64,000 nt of DNA, taken from the NCBI GenBank assembly GCA_019155185.1, contig CM032798.1:5531501-5595500 (forward strand). The letters run 5' to 3'. Positions 10,676 through 23,600 of this stretch are shown here, in pieces. The notes under the pieces are model-generated. The model was not told the origin of the DNA, searched no databases, and saw only the letters and a program-made list of their open reading frames with translations. Position numbers and translations under genes: made by a program. Origin of the DNA: Beaufortia kweichowensis. Lineage: Eukaryota; Chordata; Actinopteri; Cypriniformes; Gastromyzontidae. The first letter of the stretch is position 1. Every line of letters begins with the position of its first letter.

Positions 10676-13354
10676 ATGGATGACCTTGACCATAGTGTGC
10701 TAATAGCAGAGAAGGACTGGGACTGTTTCTATGCTGAGAGTGAGGAATGCTCCATTCAGCAGGCGCAGCTCGCCGTCTTGGACGATTCTGGTCTTAGTGA
10801 CACTGATAGTGAAAAAACTTTAACCCATGTATCTTCTAATGTAGAACAGCACAAACAATGCCCAGCAGAAGACTGTGAAATAGGACAAACATCTGAGAAT
10901 TCTGAATTAACCGAAAACTCAAACCATAAAAATGAGTCTGCTGGACAAATCTGTGAGTCCAGACCGAATAACCAGGAGGCCACATGTGAATGTTTTGGTT
11001 TGGATCACAATCAAAGTAATGAAGAAAGCAGTCCCACTGAGCAATCATATGTAGTTATAAATAATTTAAGTGGAAATGGTGAGAGTCAAGGGGAGAATGA
11101 ATCAAGCCAAGCCAATATTAAGTCAGTCTCAGAAACATCTCCAGTATGTAAACCAGATATTAAGCATGAAAATGAAACAGAAAGTACAGGAGTGTTGAGA
11201 AAAGAGAAGGAACGTTGGTTTATTACTGTGAATTACAGCCCAGTTCAGCTGCGGGAAAAGGTTGGCACTTCAGGTCAAAAAAAAAGAAGAAAAAAAAAAC
11301 TTTCTAAAAACATGAGTCATGGGAAGTGCTCCTCCATAAATAACAATACAGAGGAGAAGAAAGAAATTTTTGAGAGACAAACAATGCAAGAGAAATTTGA
11401 ACACCCTCCCCAAACAGATTCTACAGACTTACTATCAACTACGCATCTCAACAATACTCACAAGGAAAATCATTTATCTGACTTACACAATTTTCAAGAT
11501 CTTCAAAGTTCTTCATCCATTGAACCTACACCTGATAATTTAGTCCACATGGGGGAGGAAAGTCCAAGATTTATTTTGGGCAGCACCACACCAATTTTAC
11601 CTTCAGATAGTGAAGGAGAACAAACAGAACAACAAGAATTATTTGGACAGTCCAATAATGTAAAAGAATCAACTTTTCCCCAGGAAACACTATCCTCCAG
11701 TAACAGAACCGAGGCTCCAACTTTAGTTCCAACTCGACCTATATTTGCCATGTCTTCATTTTGGGATGAAATGGAAAAATTGACAATAAATGATATTTTG
11801 GAACTTAGAACAGCTAATACCAAAAGAGAAAGCAATTCAGATACCCGTGATGCTCATGTGGATCAGGATTTGGTGGATTATAAAGATGACACTTTAGAAG
11901 ATACTGGCCTGATAGATGACGCAGCAGATTCAGACTATTTCACACATGTGGATGACTGTAAACCAGACAGATCGAGTTGTGAATTCTCAACTCTTTCAGA
12001 TTATGATGAAGAGTTTCTACAGGTTCTTCATGGAAGTGCAAATCCCACCCCAGAGCCCTGTGAAAGCAATGAGCAAATGCACAGATTTCTTGAGCCGGTA
12101 GATAGCTTCCTCCAAGAAAACTCAAACGAAATTTGGCCAAGCTATCAAAATGAATCAAATGAGATTGTGAGATGGTATCCTGAGAATGATCTACCACTAT
12201 ATATGTATCCTGAGGCAGAAGCGCAAATGCAAGATATGCTTCTTACAGCAAATGTTCTGTTGGACCACTGTGACTTCATGAGATCAACACCTTCACCAGT
12301 TTTATCAATGTCAGATATTTTAGATGATCAGTGCTTGCTGTCCTTATGTGAGATATTAAAAAATGACAAAGATTCAGAGCGATTCCAGACAAAACCCAAA
12401 CAGACACATTTCCATCATATCATTTCCGCTTTCACAAAACCTATGTGTGCCAGAGACCTATGATGACTTCTTCTCAGACTTCGAGGTTGGGAATTTTCTC
12501 TTTCCTTCAGTTCAAACTACAACACAGTGTGAGAAAAATATAGTTCCTATATATTCTTCTTCCCGCTCAGTGGTGAAAGACCTAACGTTTCCCGAAGAAG
12601 AAGAAGAAAGGGTGCAATCAGACAGTGAAGACGAAAATATGCCAATTCGAGTTGTAACTAGGTGTGCGAGCCCTTATGCAACACAAAATTTGTTCTTTAA
12701 CACTAACCAGAGTAATACCTGGAGAAATCTTTCCTTGAGACGAATCAAATTTTCTTTCATGGGAAGGACCTGGTGTAGGATGGCCACTTCTTGGGTCTCT
12801 CCCAAGACTTTGACAGCTGACATGACGGTCTTTAAAGAAAATTGGAACAGAGGAACAACATTAAATTCTTCTATAGCTCACCCAAATATTCCAGTGCTTC
12901 TCCAGGAGAACCAGGCTTCTGGACCTTTGACAGAACAGCAGATATACGTGGGCCAGGCTGTCTCAGGATCAGGTACATTTTTAAGTCTTTACAAGTTTTT
13001 TTGGAGATGAACAAAAATGTCAAGACTAATGTGGCAACTTTTGTTTGCAGGTAGAAACCGCTTTTGTTTTTCCTTAAAGCAGGCAGACATGTGCCTTGTT
13101 TGCATTGCTTTTGCATCTTGGGTATTAAAATCAAGCAACCCACAATCGACAGACATGTGGAAAGCAGGTAAGACACAATAATCAGTCTATTACATATTAA
13201 ATTAGGCAATTTATTTAGATAATATGAGCACACAAACTTAACATGATCCTTTTCATTCTATTCATTCTCAGCTCTTCTGGCAAACGTGAGCGCAATATCC
13301 GCTATCCAGTACTTACGGCGATGCGTAAAAGAAGTAACTGAGGATGAACCATAA
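10676..13354 (+). CDS. perm1: PERM1, PGC-1/ERR-induced regulator in muscle (frame broken once)
   Basis: The large exon runs from an acceptor near 10643 to 12972, followed by 13051-13167 and 13272-13354, for roughly 832 residues. It is acidic and disordered for most of its length, as in PERM1. It has a nuclear-localisation-like basic patch (QKKRRKKKLSK) and the family motif FWDEMEKLTINDILELR. The C-terminus is a hydrophobic, mitochondria-directed segment (MCLVCIAFASWVLKSSN) followed by MWKAALLANVSAISAIQYL, the strongest match to PERM1. In mammals it is induced by PGC-1 and ERR in muscle and supports oxidative metabolism. The frame shifts by one base between about 12358 and 12445: upstream the protein reads in one frame to LCEILKN, downstream it continues in another from VPETYDDFFSDFE. 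One extra base explains this, with a run of six A at 12358-12363 a candidate. No intron of workable size and phase fits. Either the gene is damaged or the sequence has an error. Confidence 0.82.
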
Positions 13355-13989
13355 AAATCTAGCTTTCTGAGGATTTCTCACAAGGGGCCAGTGTACAGGA
13401 AAGGGTTAATTTTGCACAAATTCACACCAAACACTCTTTAGTAAATACACATATTAGGCGGTATCTCCTAACAGTCTAATATTTTCATGTTTAATATATC
13501 CATGTTACAAAACAGGAGCTTTATCAATAAATAACTTATCAAAGGACAATTTTGTTAAAGAAACGAATACAAAGCAAAGGGGAAACATAGTTTTCCATAC
13601 AAACACTTGTTAGAAGACATCTATTGCTTAGATATTAGGTTGATATGGACCAGAGGTGAAAACTGGTAGGTTTCGCGTCAGATATATTCAGGACTCAAGC
13701 TGTGCTATACATATTTATGTAATTCGCATAAAAGTAAATTAATTTGTGCTGTATATATAAAAGAACATTTTCAGTGATAATCACTCTAAATGTATCTATT
13801 AAATGCAAAAACATCATGCTGCCAAAGCTTAAAAATAAATCATATAGTTTTTGAGTGAAGAAACAACTTTAAGCACATTTCGTACAGAATGTAGTTTGCA
13901 CATAAAATATAGCTGGAAGTCAAAGAGGTATCAGAAAGTGCATGAATGACTGTCAAATGTTAAATCTTTCTATCACACACTGGATAATA

Positions 13990-14172
13990 AAGGTACAGTC
14001 CACCCTAAAATTAGGATTCTGTCATCACTGCTTCTCACATTTTAAATGTGTAAGTCCTTTCAATTTAAATGGATTTCACCTAAAATCTGTTTTTAGGTTC
14101 CATTGAAAACAGCAAGCCATATGGGTAATCGATGACAACATTCTCATTTTTGGTTGAACTACACCTTTAAGG
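13990..14172. repeat. short interspersed element, cyprinid-type, diverged copy
   Basis: The stretch starts with an AAAGG...CCACCC..AAAATTA core, includes ATTCTGTCATCA, and ends with TTTGGTTGAACTACACCTTTAA. These are the hallmarks of a very common interspersed sequence in carp and zebrafish DNA. Three more copies lie at 40185-40455, 42953-43195 and 49878-50035. I do not assign a family name. Confidence 0.6.
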
Positions 14173-14691
14173 AAATATGTAAATGTGATAAGAACAAGTG
14201 TGCATGAAACAGCCTTAGAAAATAAAATACATACCAAAAAACATTTATACTAAATTAAGTACTAAATAATATGGTCAGTTTGACATGTCAATTAATATGG
14301 AGGTGTATGAAGAGTAATAATGATCCAAGCAGTTTGTTATCATCATATTCATCAAAAACAAATTTACTTTAAGGGAGCTTGCAGCTAGACAACACTGTGC
14401 ATGTAAAGATAAGTCTACATACAGACATGGATAGTGAAATGAGATTATAAATCCCGTTTACAATATCTATATAATTTATAAAATGCTAGTAGAAATGTTT
14501 AGTGTTTATTGGAAGAAAATAATGACTTTTTGGCAGTTTTGGGAAAAATTTAAACTCGTACAATAATGATTGACAGCTAACACTCCTTTTGAACACGTAC
14601 AAAACAGTGGCACCCCATTTCATGATTTATATTGTATTGCATAAAACTGTCACAAAACTTCTCCTTCTTTTTCTCTTTCTGTTGTGGTTAT

Positions 14692-14697
14692 AATAAA
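14692..14697 (+). terminator. poly(A) signal, PERM1
   Basis: AATAAA 1.3 kb after the PERM1 stop, in a TA-rich context, with the oppositely oriented RERE 3' end beginning less than 1 kb further on. The 3' UTR 13355-14700 holds no other coding feature. Confidence 0.5.
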
Positions 14698-15605
14698 GTT
14701 CAATTTATTGTAAGACTTGTTACTTGTATATTATAAACATTTAACCATGTCAACATGTATTAAACCTGATTGTTTAATTGGTCTGTCTCCTAATGCTCAC
14801 ATTGAAGTTAACAATTGAGCTGGGTAGCGAGTGTACCATCAAATACGCCAGTTTTGCCTTTTCATTGCTGGTATAATATGAAAATTGGTACCTTTGGAAG
14901 TCTATTGGTAAAAGCATTTTATATATGACCTCCCTCATCTTATTCATAGAGAAAATATTTGTATTACAGTCATCATGCTAATACTCGGGCTGCATTTAAT
15001 CTATATTACTACAACAAATGGTGAAATTACTAATAGGTATTGTAGACTTCACTGCTGTCAGGAAATATATTAATGAGCTCTGAGGTATAGATGAAAAAGG
15101 CTGTCAGAGAAAAGCGTAGGATACAGTATGTAAATCATGCACTTTCGCACACAGGTCATCGGAAGTATTTGTATCCAAATCTATCATTGCAACTTTTAAA
15201 TTCAACAGTTAATATATTATTTTAAACATATAATATATATACAATCTCAAAACGAATGTTTCAATAAACTTTGAAACTAAACTGTGATAAACTCTGGATA
15301 TTGGACAGCACTTCTCAAATACTTAGTAAATCTACAGTGCTGTGCTTTTAGCACAGTAACAACATTACAAGGGATGTTCATTTCGGACAGAAACAATTTT
15401 TAAGTAGTGTTCATGCAGGAAAAACAAATCAGAGTGCCTCAAAAGGCTAGTTATTTTATAAAGCACAAAAAAAGACAAAAAAAAAACGGGCAAACTTTTA
15501 AGTGCCAAAGATGGGGTAAACCCGTGCAGGGATTCCTGAAATAAAAAGCCTGATACCCTGAACACAGAATTTCCTCTGTAGTCCACAGTGTAGGAGTCAT
15601 TTATT

Positions 15606-18600
15606 TCAGGACTGCTTGTCTCCCTCTTTCTTCAGACGGCTGTTGAAGATACAACAGAAGGACATAAAGCCACTGAGCGTCAAAGCCATATTGTGTTAAA
15701 TTTGGTTAAAAAAAGTCAAATTCTTTTTAATTTCTCGACTGACATACTCTACAAAGACAACTTTCCATCATCCCAAAAGAATAAAAATCAAGATCTACAA
15801 TCTTTTTTCACTGCATATCTTCTCTCGCTGGGTATATATCATAGTGAAACAGGTGCATCTACATGCACTTTAAAACAGAAAGGCCTATTTGGCTCACCTG
15901 TAGTAGTCTTCTTGGCTTGGGAGAGGAGCACTATGCAAGTGTGCGTGTCCATGTAGCCACTGCTGTTCTAATGCCAGCCGCTGCAGCTCTGCCGACTGCG
16001 CCTGCATTGCCTGCAGCTGATGTGCAGCTGACATGGGAGCCAGAGGTCCAGGTAAGTCTCTAGGGAACGGTGTTCCTGTTAAACATGCAATAATAAACCG
16101 GTTCAGTGATGCCTTTAATTAAACATGACCTGCAGTGCATTCAACATTATCAGTATGTGTGTTTCCTGGGAATCTGACCCATGATCTTTGTGCTGTTTTC
16201 TATGTGTATATCAGTGCTTGATGGTAATTGTAAAACAACAACAACAACAACAAACAAGCATTTACGCTTGGCACAATAAGAGACATTGTCTTAGAATGAC
16301 GGGAGTCTATTTGGTGACTCACCAAACAGAGGGTGGCGCAGCATATCGTGCTCATGGGGTAACTCACTGAGTAGGGGGTTGGGAATGGCACCAGGTGGGT
16401 AAGGGAATCGTGCCAGCGGAGGGCCAGCAGCCAGTGGGTCCAGAGGATGAGGCCCTGAGCCTGGAAGAAAAAGACGGCATCAGTCAATCATCATCATTGG
16501 GTCATTAAAAAAAAGTTACAGACTTATAAACATTCAGTTTTCACCTTGGTTGAGCGGGTCCTGCTGGTGCAGATGAAGATGAGAGTGTATGTGTGAGTGT
16601 TGGTGGTGGTGCGGTGTAACATTGAGCAGCTGCAATCGTGCCACTGGGTCGTTGGCGGCGACTGAAGCCATTCTTTCGGCATGGAGCCGTTCAGCAGTCA
16701 GGCGCTCCGCGTAGGTGATTTCCGGCCGAGGGGGTGCAGCTACGTTGCGCTCCATGGCCGGGTGGAACTGGGCGAAGGGGTGAGGCCCAGCCACATGAGG
16801 GAGAGGCAGGGCACCATGGCGGGCAAAATGCTCCATAGGATTAGCGGATGGATGCAGTGGGTTCTCCAGCTCCGGTGGTTTGACCTCAAATCCCGGCTTC
16901 ATTCTTTCTCGGATCTCTCTCTCTCTTAGCTCTCGAAGCTCTCGCTCCCGAAGGGCTGGGTCTGCCGCGTAGAGTCCTGGCATGTGATAGGCTAGCAGGT
17001 GCTCACCTGGCCCAAGCGGCATGAAGAAAGGATGGTTGCGATTGGTGGGCGACATGACATGGGGGCGGGCGTACTCGCTCAGCGTGCGGAGGGCTGGCGT
17101 GTCGGGACCAAGATACGGTGGAACGGCGGCCACGGTAGTGGGGGGAGGTGGTTCAAACGAAGGGCGGCCTGATTGGACATGGGCAGCAAGCAGGTGGTCA
17201 CTCATACGGCCATCGTGAGATGAGCTAGAAGCACGCTGTATAAATCACAAAACAAAAGTTTTATACAAAAATGTTGTTTAGGTAACAGGCTTACTTATCT
17301 TAGTCATATTTTGGTCCTCCAGAAAAAGAAAGAAAAACCAATAATTCTCAACTTTTGTAAAGAAATTACTTAATATTAAAATCATAAATTACAACATAAT
17401 GTACTGTATAAATACCCACCAATAAAAATAATACTTTACTTTTAAAAAAAATTTTATTATTTATTTTGATTTCATGGTATGTACAGTATGTAAAATTCAC
17501 AAAAGTAAACACTTACAGAAGCTTTATCAGAGTCTCTCTCCCTTTCTCTCTCTCTTTCCCTCTCTCTCTCCCGCTCCCGTTCCCTCTCTCGTTCTCTTTC
17601 TCTCTCTCGTCCTTGGCGAGCACTCAGCTCGGCCTCTCTCCTGGATCTTTCGGCAGCTTCCTCACGTTTTTTGGCCAGTTTCGAGGAAGCCAAAGGAGTG
17701 AAGTACAAGTCTGTGCGAGCGCAGGAGTTGTAACCTCGGTTGAGGCGTTTGATGAATCTGCAATCGACAGAGAGATACGCGTGTAGAGAATTAGTAAATC
17801 TGGTTTGTACTTTCATTTTGAGAAATAATATAAATTCACCGAAATTTCATTAAATGAAAAAACATACCTTGCTGACTGACTTGCATGGCTGGGTATGTCA
17901 ACAACTGTCGGCTCCGGTGAGGGACTCCTGCGTGGAGGAGGCGGGCTTTCACACTCCTCTTCCTCATCGATCGGCTCCTCTTTGATATTAGCCTGTCCAA
18001 CAGGTGTGCTTGTTGAAGAGGATGTAGAGGGCTGATGGGCTGGGACAGGAACCGAAGAAGGATAAAGAGAGAACGGAGCAGCGGATTCAGGGGCAGGACG
18101 ATTCTGGGGAAGTGGCGGGTGAGAACTGGCCGCAGTCGGAGGCGGACCACTAAGGTGACCTTTGACCTGCTGGTTCTGTAACTGAGTCAGATTGGAAGGC
18201 TGATTTTGTGGAATCATGTGCAGTGGAGGAGGCTGGGAGCACGGCAAGTGCTGTGAGGGCAGAGAAGCGAGAGGTTTCAGAGCTGGAGGTGGAGGCAGAT
18301 TGGGGTGGATTTGCAGAAAATGAGGAGGAGGAGCAGTATGGTGAGGGGGCTGCTTGTGAGAAGGTGGAATTGGTGTGGTTGGCGGGGGTTTGATTTGGGA
18401 AGCCGCTGTAGGGGGAACAGGAGGAAGGGGGCTCTCTCGTTGAAGGTGTAGAGGTTTGGGAGCAAAACTTGGATTCTGTAGTTGGCTGGGATGGTGCTGA
18501 TAATGGGGTGGGCCTGGGAAAGGTTGTCCCGGCCCTAGACACGACATCTGTTGAGACGAGGAGCTTGAATAAGAGGTGGGAGGTTCTGGTCCCCTGGGAC

Positions 18601-21600
18601 CACTCCTGAAAGCGCTTGGAGATGGAACCTCCTGGGAAACATCTAGGGATGCTTTCGGGGTGGCGGTTGATGTTCCAGGTGATGGTGCAGATGAAGATGC
18701 AGGTAGAGAGGGCGGTGATGGTGGTGTCTCAGAGGGGGTGTGTGAGGTGGGCGTGGCAGCAGGCTGTTGGGGTTCGGTTTGTGGGACTGGTCCAGGTGGA
18801 GGGGGTGGAGCCGGGGAGTCTGAGTCGCTCTCATTTGCCTGCAGAGGACTGGCTAGGCTGGGCGAAGAGCTGCGATTGTCCTGATCGATGTCTTTAGTGT
18901 CGCTGCTGCCATCGTCATTGGCGCTGCGGCTGTCTGAGCTCTCGCCTTCACCCTCGCCTTCTGATGGAGAATCGGGTCCCTCCTGGGTTAGAAAAACACT
19001 GCTTAAAATCTTTGATTATATAACTTTTTTATGGCATAAGTCATAGAACTCCTAAACGCTCCATGTTTCAATTAAAATAAATGAATTAAATTTTTAGCTT
19101 GTGAATAAAACATAAGAAATAGAATAGAAACATTTACAGATTATTACAGTACAGTTCTCTACATTAGAAATGGCTTAGATCTCTCAAACAATCCCAAATC
19201 TGTGGGATTGTTTGACCCGTTTTATTGTCTGTCAGGTAAAAATAGTACATCTGGAACTTATAATAGAAAGTAATAGCACATCTTTCCTTCAAAAGCTACG
19301 TACATTTATCTATTATTGATTAATGCAATTAATGCAATTTTAAGCAAATGTTTAATATATAAGGTTAGGAGATCAAATCCCCAATTATAAGTATCATCAA
19401 TTGTAAATACAAGCACTGACCTGACTCTTGGGTCGTTTCATGTTTTTTCTGTCTGGTTCATCAGAATCAGGAGCAGTTGACTCTCTCGGTCTCTTCACAC
19501 CTTTTACTAAAGAAGCCTCTACTTTTATCTTCTGAAAAAAGATCACAGAAAGGTTAAACTCAATGTACTACACAACAACAAACTAGGTTTCTTCAAACTA
19601 AGCACCTTGTTGGTCTTCCCAGCCACTCCGTTTTTGCTATCAGAGCTGGATGCCCTGGTTGCCATTGCCGTGGAACTGTTTCTGGGCGACTGTCCATTTG
19701 ATCGTGCATCCTCAAGAGTGGGAGACATGCCCCTATCAGGGCTTCCGGTTGGCCTGTTGCGTCCACTCCGAAGAGATGACATCTACATACACAGGAAGAA
19801 TACGTTAAACTTTACAGAAAAGCATGGGTAATCATCAAGTAAGCGCAAGGAAGACATACATGTGGCGGCACTCGGCTTCTGCGGGTCTTCATGCCGTGTC
19901 TGACGCCAAGCCCCTCTTCCTCCTCTTTGACAGGTTTGAAAAGGTAGGGTGGATCAGCTGGTTTGGGAACCGGCGGCAGACGTCTGTGTTTGCTGAAGTG
20001 CGAGTGGCAACTGGAGCACAACAGGAGGTTGTCTCGGCCCCCATGTTGCCAGTCCTTGGAACCTGAAAGAAACATTTGGGTGAGCTACAATACAAACAAA
20101 TGGTTTTGGTACTCTGATGGCTAAAAAAAGCAAACCTACAAAAATCAGATGAGATAAGTTTGTTTTAAACAGCATTATGGTTAACAGACATACCATATAG
20201 TAAACAATGTATGTTGTACAGAATGGATTTCAGTACATAAAGGGGGGAAATGAACTTACTTGTGGTTAGACAGTGACTGCATGTTTGACCTTTTCCGCCC
20301 TGTTCACTATCCTCACTGTCCAGATCATCTTCACTGGCTGAACTGAGTTCCACTGCAAAAAAACAGAAAATACACAGTCAACCAAACATCAGAAAAAAGG
20401 AAATAATAAATGTTATTTTATTACTGGGGGTGATTATTTTTCAGGAGGTGGACCACGACTGTACCCAAATCTATGGGAAACTGTACTGTGTATACTGTAT
20501 ACCTCCATTTAACAGTTTTATCTATTTAGCTAATGAACCATCTGTTCACATGCTAAGAAGTTGGGTTGAACATTTATGAAAAAACAGAAACATGTAACTA
20601 CAAACTTAATGAGATAATTTATTTTTATGAGGTATTAATCAGTAGATTATTTTAATATCAGTGCCATTTGTCAAGCAAAACTGTATCCATTTATGTATTT
20701 TTTTTTAAAAACTCTCACACTTGGAAGGACAGCTTGCAATAAATTACTAGACATATGGCGCGTTGTGCTGCACTTACTGGAGGAGGTGCGCGACGTCACA
20801 TTGGCTGCAGCTGTTGCGTTGCGTGTTTTCACCTTGCGAGACGCCGGCTGCCTTCTTTGCTGCCGATGTGGTCGCGAGCCCACGGCTTCAGGAGTTTTCT
20901 TCCAATAGTAATAGAATGTGATAAGCTCACCCTGAGAGTAGAAATGTATATTTAATATCCTAAAGTTTACCAAAAAATTATACACCTTTGTTATTAGATT
21001 AACAAAGTCAGGCTTTCCTACCGTTTTCTTACTAGGCAGGAGCTCCTTGCGAATTTTAAAGAAGTTTTTGCCATACTGTCTGAGGCCTTTGATAAACCGT
21101 TTCTGTAATTTAACATAGTATATTAATGAAATGAGAATTTCCAGTTTCAAGTATTCAGTAACATTATCTTGTGCCTGACCCGAAACCTTCAACAAAGTCA
21201 ACAAAGTCACATTTTTGTGATATGTATTGCCTACATTTTGTGATAGATAACTGAACTGTAATTTAAAACAGACACAACACATTTTCCTAAGAAAATGTAA
21301 GCAATGCTTGTTGTGGCAAAAATCGGACCACAATATTGATGCTAACACATTTTACATGATTTAACATGATGCCAGCATGATTTTGCATTATTTTGCGTAA
21401 CTAGGTATTGTTAGGGTGTTGTTGCTGGTTACTAGGATGTTTCATCTGGTAGCTAGTCGTTCTAAATTCGAATCTCCACATCTGTGATATCGAACTGTGG
21501 AAGTTGCCATTGGCATGCTATAAATATAATAAGCACAGAGCATATTTGTGCTTATTATTTTGTAAATCCAAAACATATTTTTGTAAATCCTTAAATCCAG

Positions 21601-23390
21601 CAGAAAAGTTAAAATCAGATTGACTTTCTTACCACTTCGTCTTCTGACCAGCATTTCTCAATCAGTTTTGGAACTGGTTTCTTCACCAGACATTGCAGAG
21701 CTTTAGCTGCATCATATTGACTTTCATGGAGCTGTTAACAGTAGAAAAACAACCAATTAAACACTCCTATATAGCAGCATGCCCATGAGAATAGTTCACT
21801 TGATGAGACCATAACAGTATAGTGTACACTTAATTTCTATGTGGTCCTCTGAGGCAATTGCAGTACATTACATTACAGTACAACTTACTGTGCTATATTA
21901 ATTTGTTTTAGTTTTAGATGTGTGTCACTGTGTTTTTACACAAAATGTAAGACTATAAATATAAATATAAAAGTAAATATAAATTTAACTTATTAAATGT
22001 ATACATTAAATGCACTCTATTCACTGACCGTATTTAAAGCGTTCAAAGTGGTATCATCCCGTGAAGCTGCAAGACAGCCGTCCTCCGTTGAACCTCCATC
22101 ACACATCCCTGCAAAAGCTGCCATGCTCCTGTTTATTCAGCAAAAACACAGAACGTTATGTTGATTCATCCACAGACTCCTCGCTTTTTAGACACAACCC
22201 AAAGCCATTATAAAGATAAATGTTTAAAGCGAATAGGAAGTGACATCCAGCTGAGCAGCCATTACCTTGCAGCCCGGAGGTACATGAGGAGGTCACAGTC
22301 ATTGACCCCGGGTGCCCACACCAGCTCCTCATTTTCAGTGACAGACTGTGTTCCCAGAGCAGGTGGAGGCTGTAATTCAGGTAGTTTTGCCTGTACACAT
22401 TTGAACATTATATTTAGGTTAAAAACGTTAAAAACTTTTAAAGAAAGTGCATGACTATCTGTAAACAATGAACATTGTTGAAATAATTAAAAAATATTTT
22501 TATTGACCTGGTGACTTGGTCCCACCCGAATCTCTCCTTGTGTGCTGTTCAACTGCCTAAAAAAATATTATTTATTAGCTTAATCATACAACACTGCAAA
22601 TTAACAATTAATACATTAAAATATATGCAAATTAAAAGACTAAAGCATACACTGAAAGAAAATATTATTTTTATTATTCTCATCAACAATAAGATTTCAA
22701 TAGTACCAAAAGTTGGAGCACTTAACGCCCCTGTCATAAGAGCTATGGCTGCTTTCCACCCTTTTAAATCGCCGTCTTTCAATGTTAATCATAAAATGTG
22801 ATAAGCCTATCAGCAGTCGCGATGAACAATCCAAAACCCGCCCAGTTAGCGGAACCAGCCAATCAACGCCCGAGTATTCCGTTCCCTCCAAAGGTTATAT
22901 AAACGGAGCTTTGACGTCCAGTTCATATATTTACACATAAATCATTCGAAAGTAATGTGATGAATCCACTACAGTGCAATTTTAACCAGTATTTCACGTG
23001 TACAACCTAACATGCACAATTCCCTTCCATGTCCGGACATTTTCCGCAAAAGAACATGTTACGCGAAAAGAGAGAAAATGACAAATATTTGCTAAACAGA
23101 CGAACAAAACAAACATTGCGGAGCAGCAACACGTTCAACATGCATTACATATTTAATAGACATCAAGAGTATCGTTACACCATCTGCTCCATTTTATCTC
23201 GTCGGGCTCCCTAGTTGGCCTTTGCGTGTGTGTGTGGCCGAGCGAGACGAGCTGTCAAGTTCAAAATCATCTCGATTTGCACGAGAATGCAAAGTATTTA
23301 CGGTATCGGAAAAAGCGCCCGTGCGCGCAAACGCATGAATGTGTAATAAAAAGAAACGACAAACCTTCGCGGACTGAACAAGTCGTCCAT
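15606..23390 (-). CDS. rerea: RERE (atrophin-2), BAH-less form, transcriptional co-regulator
   Basis: Seventeen exons splice in phase from the ATG at 23390: 23365-23390, 22508-22556, 22266-22390, 22029-22128, 21633-21731, 21022-21102, 20778-20931, 20260-20352, 19860-20062, 19606-19782, 19421-19531, 17868-18982, 17517-17757, 16545-17235, 16323-16460, 15898-16075 and 15606-15639, giving 1,204 residues. The order is ELM2 (about 11-115), SANT (about 121-172), a GATA-type zinc finger (TCSHC...LLLCSSC, about 234-262), a long proline/serine-rich region, an Arg-Glu dipeptide tract (about 825-850) and the atrophin C-terminus ending SRLKKEGDKQS. RERE is a nuclear co-regulator that recruits histone deacetylases and retinoic-acid signalling factors. 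The vertebrate protein normally has a BAH domain before ELM2. Here the first coding exon is MDDLFSPR, spliced to R-QLNSTQGEIRVG, which aligns with the human junction after the BAH region. The eno1 3' end lies only about 1 kb upstream, so there is no room for BAH exons. Paralogue choice (rerea or rereb) is by synteny from memory. Confidence 0.93.
17521..17605. repeat. GA/CT-rich microsatellite coding the Arg-Glu repeat of RERE
   Basis: On the minus strand this purine run encodes about a dozen Arg-Glu pairs followed by RDSDKAS. It is both coding and a slippage-prone simple repeat, so the number of RE pairs may vary. Confidence 0.85.
22557..23364 (-). other. intron 1 of the short RERE gene
   Basis: Lies between donor GTTTGT below 23365 and the acceptor TTTTTTTAG above 22556. 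The donor is not a strong consensus. No other coding sequence recognised inside. Confidence 0.65.
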
Positions 23391-23600
23391 GGCAGAGGCC
23401 GTTTCGCTAGTGTTTACAGTTTGTTTTCTGCGGCGGCGGCTCAAAACTACGCTTTCCTCTATTTCATACTACTCAAAATGGAGGCTGCGCTGAGTATTTT
23501 TTCTCGGCGCAGGCGATGACCTCAGTGTTCACGCACAGCCTACTGAGATCCCCTTCAACAAGCATAACTGAGCATGTGCCGCCGCAGCCAGCGCTAATGG
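23391..23600 (-). promoter_or_regulatory. probable RERE promoter, GC-rich, with a YY1-like site
   Basis: A GC-rich block with several CpGs surrounds and precedes the MDDLFSPR exon. It contains AAAATGGAGGC at 23475-23485, close to the YY1 consensus that is common just downstream of start sites in CpG promoters. Inference from composition and position. Confidence 0.45.

Noticed and set aside
12348..12453. Possible 106-base intron to explain the PERM1 frame break
   Set aside because: Length has the right phase but joining creates an immediate TAG codon.
18576..18897. Plus-strand glycine-rich frames of about 100 residues
   Set aside because: They lie antisense to the proline-rich exon of RERE, whose frame and splice phases are continuous.
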